Source: Rhabdornis inornatus (taxonomy: Eukaryota > Chordata > Aves > Passeriformes > Rhabdornithidae). From it: DNA of 64,000 nt. The notes under the pieces were generated by a model that made no database searches, was not told the origin of the DNA, and worked only from the letters and a program-made list of their open reading frames with translations. Numbering within the stretch: the stretch's first letter is position 1; each line of letters starts with the position of its first letter. The DNA lies in assembly GCA_013397075.1 (NCBI GenBank), contig VWZS01002573.1, positions 77,296-141,295 of the forward strand, in the 5' to 3' direction. The position numbers and the translations under genes are program-made. Of the stretch, positions 48,731-59,189 are shown in pieces.

Positions 48731-49538
48731 TCTAAAACTCCTTGTGTAGGATTCAGCAGGACCCCATACACGTTGCCATGCTCCAAATTGCTAAGTTCTT
48801 TCACTGAATTTTTTGCCAGGTGATTCACCACCCTTTTCAGCACCTTTTGGTCCCCCACACCTGACTCTGCTGGGCGATTGTGGGCAACCAGCAAGGTAAC
48901 TCACCTGTGTGCACATTATCCTGGGTTAGTTACACAGTTTGAGTAAAATCAGTGTTGAGTGTCCTGCTCTGTGACAGCCTCAATGCTATCTAGGTAATGA
49001 CAATAGTAATTGCTGATGGGCAAATGGACAAACACAAACCAGTTGATCAGTAAGTCGTGTAGGTTCAGAGATGGATGGGATGGGGTTAGATTTCCCCATA
49101 GCATCATGGTGCTGTGCTGTGCTTTTCTAGGGGAATGGTACTGGCAACACACCTGGTTTTGATTGCTGCCAAGCAGTCTTTGAACAGCACCATCTTCAAT
49201 CAACCCACCCCTGAGGCTCTTAGGCTAGGGGTGGGCAAAGGGTTGGAATGGACACCACCAGAACACCTGACTCAAGCTCACCTAAGATATTTTCCATACT
49301 GTATCACTTCATGCTCAGCAATAAACACCAAGAGAAAGAAGGAGCTAGGGGGCTCATTAATTTCCCTGCTTCCCAGAAAGCAGATGGCTATTACATGATG
49401 ACAGGAAGCAGAGAGTAGATATTTTTGTTTTCCTTTGCTCTACTTTATTAAATTGCTGCAGTCTCAGAGATCCATGAGTTTTTATTCGTATTTTATTCAC
49501 CCTGCCCCACTGAGTAGGGGGAGAGATGGAGCACCTTG
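48731..49538. other. non-coding stretch between ERV remnants
   Basis: No gene is recognised. The sequence may include further decayed ERV text but no motif supports that. Confidence 0.4.
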
Positions 49539-49810
49539 GTGGGTGTAAGAGTCGGTCTGGAGTTTCCCTCACTTGCCTCATGACTGTCGCAAGAAGACCC
49601 CGAGGACCCCCACCCAATTCTGGCCTGACCCAGGTGGATGCTTGCCAAGGGACTGTTTGCAGGTGCTCGCTGTGCTTCACGGTACACTGCTCTCAAGCAG
49701 GCACTAGCTGGAGCGGCAGGTTCTGTACACCTGTTTCTTGGAGCAACCCTCACGATAGTCCATAAATCTCCCCACCTCTTGGCCGGATGCCACTCACTTT
49801 GGAAAAGGAC

Positions 49811-49818
49811 TATAAAAA
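49811..49818 (+). promoter_or_regulatory. LTR TATA box
   Basis: TATAAAAA within the U3 part of the solo LTR, about 190 bases upstream of its AATAAA. It is the expected core-promoter element of the LTR. Activity is unknown. Confidence 0.75.
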
Positions 49819-50000
49819 GTGGCTTTCTGAAGAAGCTTTTGAGATCTCCCCACAGAAGACACGTCTATTGGCTGGGACCACGAAGATGTGTCTCATCCAT
49901 TGGTAGCTATTCCCCCATTCCCCTCTTTCTCTCTCTCTCCCTTTATTTTGTTTCCTCTATATCTCTCCCCTCTATCACAAAAACTGAGTTGCTGGCACTG

Positions 50001-50006
50001 AATAAA
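50001..50006 (+). promoter_or_regulatory. LTR polyadenylation signal
   Basis: AATAAA in the solo LTR, followed by a T/G-rich stretch (CTGTTTTGACTAAACTGATT, then TTGTTGCCCCC). This is the arrangement of a retroviral R/U5 polyadenylation site. Confidence 0.75.
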
Positions 50007-50120
50007 GGTGCACTGTTTTGACTAAACTGATTGTTGCCCCCTGTTGTGTCTTTTGCACCCCTGAGATCAAATGAAACATCACGACTCCTGCCTGTATTAA
50101 CAGCAGATCATGACAGTGGG

Positions 50121-53100
50121 TGCCAAGGTCAACCACCACAGTACTGAATTGCTCTTCAGCTGGTTCAAATCTTTGGTTTCCCACACCAAAGTGAAAGGCA
50201 TTAGCAAGGCAGATCTGCACAGCTGGGAAAGCCTGGCATCTGAGCAGGCATTTCAGGAGGCAGAATGTGCACAGGAAATGATGGTGAAGAAAAAAATGCC
50301 ATCAGCTCAAAGTCATGAGCACTATGAGTACATTGGGCATCTTCGAAAAACTAGCCTGCTCCTTGTGGTTCCTTTGCAACTATTCCTTAAGTGGCAAAGC
50401 AGGTGCTTAAAAATTCTGGGGTGTGGCAGAGGTTCCTTCAGGATGTGGTAAAGATTAAGACGTGGAAAGATTAAGACAGAGAAGGTTGTGTGCCTGCAGG
50501 ATAGCAAAGGATGGAGTGAACACTGTCTTGCATTCAATGAGATGCTTGGTGCTACACCTTGAACAGCTGTTTAGCCAGGTGAAGAGTAGATGAGAAAAAC
50601 TGTTCTAATTTACACTAGAAGAGCAGAGAGTGAAAAATCAAATATCATCCTAAGGGTAAAACATTTGGATGCTCAGAGTCCACGATGGTACAATTTATGA
50701 ACCTGGATTAAGGCCTAGCAGCTGCCTCTGAACTCCATCAGCATGATAAATGCAATATTCAACTAACTTGAATAACGGCAAAATCTGGTGCTGACATTTG
50801 TCATATGGGTGTGCTGATTTCCTTTTTTTTTGTTGTGTTTTTGTGACAGAACTCCCTTTGTTATTTATTTCCATTTAGGCAAAATACCCCCCAGTTCTTG
50901 GGATTCTGCCCATCACTTACAGTTCATATGAGTGCAGCTTTGCCAGCCAAATGCCTCCTGCAAGAAATCACTTCACCCTGGAAGATGCAGACACACCAGC
51001 AATCTGGGTGGGGGGGGGTCGGTCTTCCCATCTTGTCTAGAAAGACACATGAAAGAAGTGAACAAGCAACTTTGTCTTTTAACAGTGGAGGTGGTAAGCC
51101 TTGCCTGTGGAAACAAGCTCAGTGAAGAAGGCTCCAGATCACCTCCCAGGTGCCTTTTCCTCCCAGCAGCGTGTCAAGTGGTTGGGGCAGCCTGTTAGAG
51201 AGACCATGTCAGTACCAGAGCCCGCACAGCTGCTGGAGGCAGCTGCTCCAAGCTGGTGTCAGCAAAAGCCTTGATCTCAGACAGAGCATGTGGGGGCTTT
51301 TTAATTTTGTTTTGATTTGTTTTCTGGTAGGTTTTTTTTGTGTGTGTGTGATTTTTTTTGTTTGTTTGTTTGTTTTGTTTTGTTGCGTTTTTTGGGGGGG
51401 GTTTGGTGTGGGTTTTTTTTTTTGTTTCTGTTTTTCTTTGGTTTGGTTTTTTTTGTGGAGAAAGGGGGAGAGAGAAACAGAGGAGATAAACCCAAGTTCA
51501 AAAACAACCCCAGGAATGTTCAAATAACTTTTCAGCTGTCTAACTTGTAAAATGTAGCTGGTCTGCTTCTCTCGACTAAATGTTTGTGCTTACACATATG
51601 TAAAATGACCTGATAGAAATAGAAAAAGTCTTCATCCTCACAGAACTATCCAAAACAGCTTTGCTCTTTCTGTTCTCAAGTTTGCATCTCTAAATATTCA
51701 GGAAAAAAATTATTCAAAGGAGAAATTTGATTTTAGTTAACCTTAGCTCTTTGTGTGGTAGAAAACAGGCTATCTGCCTGTGTTCTGCTAAATCTTTAAC
51801 TTTCACTCACAAAAATTAATTCCCTCACAAGTAGGAACAAATGAAAGTTTTTCCTAGGACTTAAAGGACTAGGACAATTGATTTAAGCATGCCTTCTGTA
51901 TTTCAGAGTACTAAAGTAGATCAAACATTGTCTATCATGGGTTTGTATTTTGTGGCTTGCTGATTCTACTTGTGATTAGAAGACCAGAAGGGGTCAAGCA
52001 CTTCTTGAGGCTTTTGCTGCTTTTTAAGTTTTTAAAAAGTGATTTTGCTCACACACAGTTTGAAGTTTGAAGTTTGACATATCTTCTGGATATACACCTG
52101 TGAAAAACACAGAAAAGCAGTGAATCCATCAACCCACTGGTTGTGCTGTTCCAAAGAACACTGAGGTCATGGATAAATTTGAAAACCCTCTGTGTACCAA
52201 GAAATGTTCCCCTCCCCTCTGCTCCTCACATTGCACAGCAAATTGCCATGTTGTTCCAGCAGCCAGGAAAACGCAGAATTGCTGAGATTAAACTGGCACC
52301 TTTTGGGGGCATGGTTCTGCATGTCCTACAAGAGGAGCTTGAATTTGCTGTTTGGAAGGTAGTGAGTGAAAATCAATCTTGCGTTGTTCAACACCAAACA
52401 AAGCTTTCCTCTCAGGTGCTGCACAGTTAAGCTGAAGCCAGTGCATGGGCATTTTATCCTTTCGCAATATGGCATCTGCTGTCAAATTACTTGCACTTCA
52501 CCAAAACCAGATTTCATTCAATGACCTTTGAAGCCAATAGTAGGCTTCTCCTTGGCTTTGGTCTGCCTTAGACAAAAGGCCTTAAAAGGAAATAGAAATA
52601 GCCCATAAACCGAAGTTGGGAGGTGGTGCAGCAGACAAGGCACCAGGTGTGCATGAGCATTTGTGGTCCCTGTGACCCACAGTAATTCACAGCAGTCACA
52701 TTTCCTTCTGTTTGTTTTATTGATGTTTAAAGTAATTTTAAGTAACAACAAACAGTTGCCTTTGCAATGCCAGCAGTTGATAAAATGTGATGGCATTTTA
52801 TTAAGAATGCAACTCAGCAAGATTGCTTTGCTGTATGGAACACATTAACTGAAATGAAAGCCACAGTACTGCACATGTTCAGGAATACTGTTGCACTTAT
52901 TTTTAGCAGCTTTGGGGGTTTTGATGGTTTCTTTTTTTGGGGAGGGGGGCTTGTTTTTGGTTATATTAACAAAACAATATGGATGCCAGGAAAGGCATCT
53001 TCTACAATACATGTATTGGTAGAAGTGCAAATGCTTCAACCTGCAGTGGGTGAAATGCAGTATTTTGAAGAATGGTCACCACTCTCCAGTCATTTTGTCA

Positions 53101-53859
53101 TCATACATTTTACATCAAAACATCAATAGGATGTCAATTTTTTTCAAACTGTATGCTACAATATCTGAGTGTCTGCACTGACTTTGTCAATAATACCTGT
53201 TCCAGGAACAGTGTTACCTGTGCTGCACCTATTCCTATGTGAAGATGGCTCTGCAGTCTTATGAAGTTTGGGACCTTGTTTCAGGTTACTGTGTGTCACA
53301 AGGCTGGAAATTATTTTTTATCATTCAGCAGAAAATTTAAGAAAAAATCAAGACATTATAAGACTGTGGGTTTTTCACCTCATTGTTATGTGAAAGAAAA
53401 GAATTAACTTTGAAATAAGTCCTAGAACATGTTACTGTTAATTTTTTTGTGAACCAAAACCAGAAGATTTTGCAGACTCATAACCCCAAGTTATCTTTCT
53501 GTCAGCACTTACCACATAAAGTTGCTGTATGTCTGAGTCATAAATTGGATGTTTTTAAAGATAATTTTAATTAAGTATCATGACCTTAAAGTTGATTTTT
53601 AGTCCATACAATAACCTAGGTTCTTGGATATACAGACAGTGGATGTAACAGGAAGGAAAATCCCAAGTTGTCTTGTCTCTCTAGATGTGCTGTCTCTCTA
53701 GGTCCCCTTTTCCATAGTGTTTCTGTGCCCATATAGATTGTCTATACAGATGCAGAGAAGCTATAGTCATGGGGATGGATCGTGGTGATACATCTCTCTC
53801 CCCCTCCCGTGGCTGCACTCTGAGACGTGCTCATTAAGCTTTGGCCTTGACAAACTGCA
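50121..53859. other. unique non-coding stretch
   Basis: About 3.7 kb with no recognised gene, CR1 or LTR. It contains a G-run near 51,009-51,018, the G/T-rich tract at 51.3-51.47 kb, and small direct repeats such as three copies of TTTGAAG near 52,059-52,077. Open frames near 52,143-52,430 and 52,854-53,129 match nothing known. Confidence 0.5.
51290..51470. repeat. G/T-rich low-complexity tract
   Basis: Nearly pure G and T, including TTTGTTTGTTTGTTTTG, TTTTTTGGGGGGGG and GTGTGTGTGTG. The hydrophobic open frame that runs through it is an artefact of composition. Confidence 0.85.
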
Positions 53860-55075
53860 GTTAGACTAAGCCTCTCTTGAGCTTATCAGAAACACTGTCT
53901 GTTCCCAGGAACCAGCAGGTGTCTAAGGGGGAATTGTTTTTTAACAAACAGCCTTGGAAACTTAGTTTTCTTGCCTGAATAACAACCTATGTGGAATTAT
54001 ATTTTTGTTACTGAACCTTCAAAGAAAATTACCAACTTGAGTTGTACCTAGGGTTCTGTACCAGAACTTGAGTTCTGTACTGTACCAGAGCTAAAGCCCA
54101 CTCTTTTGGGACCCTCTAAACAAGGGTCCAAAGTGAGATATTTTTGAGTTCTCGATTCCCTGAAGCTAAAGGGGTAATGCAGATGTCTCAAACACCGATA
54201 ACCAGATGGCTGTGGAGGAAACCAAGGACTGTTGGAAACAACAGACAAGAATTGTTGGTAATAACCAAGGATTGTTATTAACATGGCCATGAGAAAGATC
54301 AAGTTTTGGCTGGAGAAGGGGGGCCAAGCAGAGATAGGGCATTTTCCTGTGATAAACAACCACAGCACAGCATAGCACAAGTGCAGGAATGAGTGGCAGG
54401 AAGTGGGAATGGACTATAGGGTGGGATTTAGACCACCCAAGACCCCCAGAGCCCTCTGACTCATTTCCAGAAAGGTCTGAAGGAACGGGCTGCGCATGAG
54501 AACTAATTTACATAGAAAGCGAGAAACCCATCCTTGGGGTGGGGAAACCTGCCCATAAATGCCAGGCAGGACCCTCAGAACCCTGGACATCTCATCGACC
54601 GGACCAACACAGCTGCATCGACTCCGAGACCAGGATCAACACCCCATCAGCTGAATCAGTGCTGGAATCAGGATTGACATCTCGTCAGCAGGGATCAGGG
54701 CCGGTAATGTCTTTTTCTCTCTCTTTTTCTCTCTTTTCTCCTACTTATCTTTCTTTTTTTTCCCTCTCCTACTTCTTTTCTCCTTTTCTCTTTTCTTTTC
54801 TTTTCTTTTCTTTTCTTTTCTTTTCTTTTCTTTTCTTTTCTTTTCTTTTCTTTTCTTTTCTTTTCTTTTCTTTTCTTTTCTTTTCTTTTCTTTTCTTTTC
54901 TTTTCTTTTCTCACTTTAATTCATCCATTTATCTTAATTTTCTTTCTTCCCTTCCACCCTACCCCTTTATCTAAAGCCCACTGCTGTGTGCTTAACACTA
55001 GGTCAGGGACTACCATACCAATCTCCATGCTAGATGTGTAATTTGCTAATAGAACTTTTTAATTGTTTGTGGACC
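53860..55075 (+). mobile_element. 5' LTR of the plus-strand ERV mosaic (approximate ends)
   Basis: Its first ~250 bp align with 61,640-61,900 (shared ACAAACAGCCTTGGAAACTT, TTTCTTGCCTGA, CTAAAGCCC, and a GATCCAAAGTGAGA-type block). Its middle (54,140-54,420) aligns with the fragment at 22.3 kb. A long pyrimidine microsatellite lies inside. The probable end is near 55,075, where homology and composition change. No clean TG/CA ends, primer-binding site or target duplication could be fixed by eye, so the limits are rough. Gag-like frames follow downstream in the same orientation, which makes this the 5' LTR. Confidence 0.65.
54791..54910. repeat. (TTTTC)24 microsatellite inside the LTR
   Basis: Twenty-four perfect TTTTC units, preceded by related TTTCTC-rich sequence from about 54,710. 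The 126-codon open frame across it encodes only a Phe/Leu/Ser repeat and is not a gene. Perfect repetition over 120 bp implies recent expansion. Confidence 0.98.
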
Positions 55076-57110
55076 CTCTGAATTTTGCTGTTCCTTTCAA
55101 CCGATGCGTATTTACAAATCTTAGGAGCTTCCTTCCCCATATAAGGTTGGGTCATCATGGACACTATGTTGTTGTCAAAGGGGTCGCTTTGGGATATTAC
55201 CCCTCCACCTGTGATTTCCAGATAGAGAGTGCTGGGAAGTGGCTGTTAACAGCCAGGAGGGATCGGAGCAGCTGTAAGCCAAGACTGTCCAGGAAATGTC
55301 AGTGTTTGACTGCTCCTTGATATTGCTAAAATTGAGAGAATGGTCAAATGGAAATTGGTATAACCCTGAGGCTGCATTTAAACAGATAAGCATGGTGTTA
55401 AGTGGCCAAAAGTTATGGAAGGGGAAAGGTAAAGAATTTTGGGTGCACTTTTGGAAGCAGCTTTAACCACTGCCTCAAAAATATAGGTATGCCAACATGC
55501 AAGTGAAGGGGCTTCTCATTGCTGAACAACATCATGAAAAGGAGAGCAGGCTGCAGGCAGAGGCATTCCTCAGTGCTGAGCGTGGCCATACTAGCAGGCT
55601 TCAGGCAGAGCTTCAGGGTGTGTGTGTGAGAGAGAAAATCTCAGAGGAAGAATGTCAGGATTTAGAAACCTTTATTGATGGTCGGAGCCAGAAAAATATC
55701 ACTGAAATTATACTCTTTAAGTGGCCAAGATAGCAAAGTTCCAGGAGAAGGATAGCAGGAATCTGAAACTGAATGTATTTGGAGAGTGATGGAATTGATT
55801 GAATCAGGTTCCCTGAGGCAGAGGCCCAAGGGGGCAGGAGTGTTTCTAATGGTGTGTATCCGGAGAGAGCCGTGGTCCTTAATTCAGAGGGCTGTCACTC
55901 GGGCAGGAGGTTTGGATCTTTTAGAGAGGGTTCTAAAAGAGAGGCGATCCGGGTTAGGATAGAGACCCCAGATCATATGATGGAGAGTGCACAGGAGGCG
56001 GCAGATTTGCAATTGATGAATCACAGAGCGTTGATGCTGGAATAGCCCTCAGCTGTGTCACTGGTTGCCAACCCAAATACGATGTGTCCTGTGATCAGGG
56101 GTTTGACAGACATGGTAAAACACTTTGTGGTACAACTACAAGGCCACTTGAGGTGAGTGTTAACCTCACAGAGAAGCAGACAAGGGAGTCAGGAGTCAGG
56201 GAAGACCCTTAATGTGGGAGGAGATAGTTCAGGAGCCAGTTAGCTACAGCAACAGCAATAAGGAGATTGGAATTGCAGCAGGGAAGCAGACATCCCAAAC
56301 AGGAGCAGCAGGGTCCTAGTGTCTGACGGATTGTGTTGTGTGTGGATGGTTTGCAGAAGGGAATTTCCCATGAATGATGGATGAATTATCTGCTGCTGTT
56401 CTTGAGAAGGTAGTACAGTGCCTTGGGAAAAGTCCCACTCCCTTTCCACAGGTGGGATAAACAGGATAACACAGGAATTAGAACTCCACAGTGTCCTGAG
56501 AGATTTACCATTCTTATGGCCCCACAGGCTGGTGTTGTTAATCAAGAGCTAGGAAATTACTTCTTGCTGTACTTCATAAGTGAACAGGTGAACAGCAGTT
56601 GGAAACATATAAGGTGGCTCACCAAAAATAAAACTGACAGAAAATGAGGTATTAAACTCATCACTGGCTTCTGAGGGAGAGACAGGAGATAGGCTGAGTT
56701 GGTAAACTTATGACTGAGAATGATAATTTTAGGACGCTACTTGCTTTGGCAGAGTGTAAGGAACGACAATTATTGGGGAATTTGGATAACCACAGTAGGA
56801 AGAAACAAGATCTGAGAGAAGAAATAGCAGGGAGGAAAGCAGATGAATTGTTACTGTCATTGAAATTTGAGCAGCTGCAGAAATCATTGAAGGAACAAAG
56901 GAAGAAAAAAACCAAAAATTGGAGGAAAAGGTAGAAGTTTAATCAAGTTCCCAGTTCACCTGGCATTGTGCAGATTCCAATTCAGGTGACTGACTTGCCA
57001 GGGCATTATGTTAATAAATCAAGTGATATTGAAATCGAGCAAGAGGAATTCTATCAAAGAATACATAATAATGGCCCAAACATTCAGATTATAATTAGTT
57101 CTCCTTAACA
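55076..57110 (+). pseudogene. ERV gag-like region, coiled-coil rich, broken
   Basis: Between the 5' LTR and the reverse-transcriptase remnant there are several plus-strand frames separated by stops. One at 55,497-55,733 (LLIAEQHHEKESRLQAEAFL) and one at 56,710-56,934 (LAECKERQLLGNLDNHSRKK, then EEIAGRKADELLLSLKFEQL) are Glu/Lys/Leu-rich with heptad-like spacing, so they look like coiled coils. A shorter segment at 56,945-57,107 carries GIVQIPIQVTDLPGHY. By position this should be gag, the structural polyprotein gene, but I see no capsid motif and no clear Cys-His zinc knuckle. It may be an ERV lineage whose Gag I do not recognise, or captured host sequence. Confidence 0.45.
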
Positions 57111-57429
57111 ATTAATAAAATTATTAAAATAAACAGATCTACATTCATAATTAACACAATGAGATGCTGAGAAGCTGAATCTATGACCTAGATGGCAAAG
57201 AGTTAAAAACACCAAGGAAAACAGAGTAAGTGCTATCTGTCAAGATGCTAAGCTTAATTTATTGCTCCTGTGTGAGAAATATGCTGACTACTTGGTTTGC
57301 AATAAAAGATTACAATGTAAATTTGGGTTTCAGTGCTCTGAACTATAAAAGCTGGTGTTTGCTGGATGGCAAATGTGGTACTTTGGATGAAACATTAACC
57401 CTGACCCCAAAAGAAATTCAGAGACTGCA

Positions 57430-57840
57430 GTGTGCTTGCTCCATACAGTGCCTGCACTCTCTGATCTAAGGATTGCTGGTGTATCTCCGACCTGGATGTT
57501 TGCTGTGAAGCAAGGTGGGATTTCTGAAGTTCTGGCTGATTTGTTGCCACTAACAACTGAGATACCCAATATTGCCAATCCAACAGGCACAAAGCAGGCA
57601 GATGCTTTGACACTTACTCAGTTTTGGAGAAAACAAAACTACCACTCAGTCACAGTCCCCTTCTAATTCTCCTGTTTGGCTGATGAAAAAGCTGAACTGA
57701 CAGTTCTGGCTTATGGGTTTATTACAGAAAATGGAATGACAATACAGTACCTTTAATCACTGCTTCTGTTGTTTTGCAGAGTTGGTAACTCAAATACAGA
57801 GAGATCCTGCTTATGGAGGACAACTCTAACTGCAGGAGAC
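57430..57840 (+). pseudogene. ERV pol remnant: protease/RT junction and RT start
   Basis: A frame at 57,430-57,666 ends in TLTQFWRKQNYHSVTVPF. After a frameshift comes NSPVWLMKK (57,667-57,693), a known marker of the N-terminal fingers of retroviral reverse transcriptases. A later frame holds AELVTQIQRDPAYGG near 57,780-57,822, compatible with the following RT segment. Reverse transcriptase copies viral RNA to DNA. Here the palm with its catalytic Asp pair is absent and the sequence is full of frameshifts. Only the first ~100 residues are traceable. Orientation agrees with the 5' LTR upstream and env end downstream. Confidence 0.6.
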
Positions 57841-59135
57841 TACCCTGAGCCCCAGAAAAGGTGAGGGAAGCAGGAACAGCAGTGTGGGAAGCACTTTATG
57901 AAGTAGAAGACAGGATTCCACCTGAAAGATGTCAAAGCCAAACTGGTCCTGATGGACTGAAGAGATCTTTACTACTCAATTCAACTGGGTTTAAGGAGAC
58001 AGAAGATATTCTGAGTAGGGAAAAGGACTTGTGTCATTAGTCCAAGCTGTTAAACAAACCTGGTTGAGGCTTGTATTGTTTTCTCTTCCTAGGAATGATA
58101 TCAGCACACCCCTACTGAAGATCAGGTTAACCAGTGAAGGACAGTTTACCCTCCTTGCGGGTGCAGTTATGGTCAGTGTGAACCACATTTGCTTCACAGG
58201 TAAACAAGCATGAGCAAGCTCAACCCACAGAGGGGAGACCCTCACTTCTTTTATTTATGCTAAGCTGTATGGTACCCATAACACATTCTATACCTTAGAT
58301 GTTTATCAGCCATGGGTGCAATTTACTGTGGCAGCAATTATAAAGGAGTTCAAAACAATTTGCCCTCTGAAATTCAAAAGGTGACCTGGAATAACCCAGC
58401 TAAATTTGGAAGGTAATTCCACTACTGGTGGTAACTAGTCAATTTCTCTTTAGACCTCACTAACAGTAAAGCCACGGTTTTTAGTTTAGCAATAGACAAT
58501 GCTTTGATATATAGCATATGCCCAATCACTGTGCAAGGATTAAATCACAGTGGAGGTATATTCTATCCCCTAGAGCATAGCGTGTGGCCTGATGGAATGG
58601 ATGAGAATTCCTCCAGAATGAGAACCCCTTGTTATTTTGTACTTGCAGACAACTTTCTTGTAGATACAAGTAATCAATCTAACATTTGTGTTCGTAAATT
58701 AGTTCAATTACAGGTCAATTACAGTTTTAATTATTGAGCTCTAGTTACATCTTACCATTTGCTGAAATCTGACTAAATCCTGTTCCCAGCCTAACAACCT
58801 GTTCCTGTTGGCACGAACCTCATGTTGGTAAAGAAGCTGCCACATGACAACCTGAGACAGCTGTTGAAGCAAGCACAAGGCAAAAGAAAAAATATTGATT
58901 CTGTTCATCATGATGTGAAAGGCGGCCACTGAGTGATGGAACAAGTTAAGATAGACAAGGGAACACCACTGGTGGGACATTTGATTCGAGTCATTGCCAA
59001 CAGCAGCGAGGTTTTTTAACAAAATGTTGCACCTTTTGCTTGTCTTTTTAATGTTAGTCATTCTGCTTTTCATTTTGGTAATCAGTTTGCACATCGTATA
59101 GAATTACAGATTACCCCTAATACTCAGAGACTGGC
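57841..59135 (+). pseudogene. ERV env remnant with membrane anchor (first copy)
   Basis: Downstream of the pol remnant, frames at 58,031-58,213 and 58,504-58,737 (for example SLAIDNALIYSICPITVQG) have a glycoprotein-like make-up with cysteines and an N-x-S site, but I cannot place them in a surface subunit. The end is clearer: from about 59,021 a frame reads MLHLLLVFLMLVILLFILVI, then a few residues and a stop, which is a TM-subunit membrane anchor. The 60 bases before it align with those before a second anchor at 61.4 kb. Multiple stops show that no envelope protein can be made. Confidence 0.6.
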
Positions 59136-59189
59136 TATAGATCGTATTTGTCCCTCTATTCTTCCATCTCTCTCTCTCTGTCTCTTATT

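Larger units (their letters stand above)
49544..50115 (+). mobile_element. complete solo LTR with GTGGG target duplications
   Basis: A 572-bp LTR that begins TGTAAGAGTCGGTC and ends AGATCATGACA, with TG...CA ends. It is flanked by a perfect 5-bp direct repeat, GTGGG (49,539-49,543 and 50,116-50,120), which is the target-site duplication. Plus orientation is shown by a TATA box (TATAAAAA, 49,811-49,818) followed at a suitable distance by AATAAA (50,001-50,006), with a pyrimidine-rich segment between. Both flanks of the duplication are intact and there is no internal region, so this is a solo LTR left by LTR-LTR recombination. A related shorter copy is at 33.1 kb. A 5-bp duplication fits ERVL-like or some other ERV classes. 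The class is not proven. Confidence 0.93.

Noticed and set aside
51150..51550. Hydrophobic, membrane-like open frames
   Set aside because: They are translations of the G/T-rich low-complexity tract (Phe/Val/Gly/Cys runs), not a membrane protein.
54539..54919. 126-codon plus-strand frame ending in a Phe/Leu/Ser repeat
   Set aside because: The frame exists only because the TTTTC array contains no stop codon. It is LTR and microsatellite sequence.
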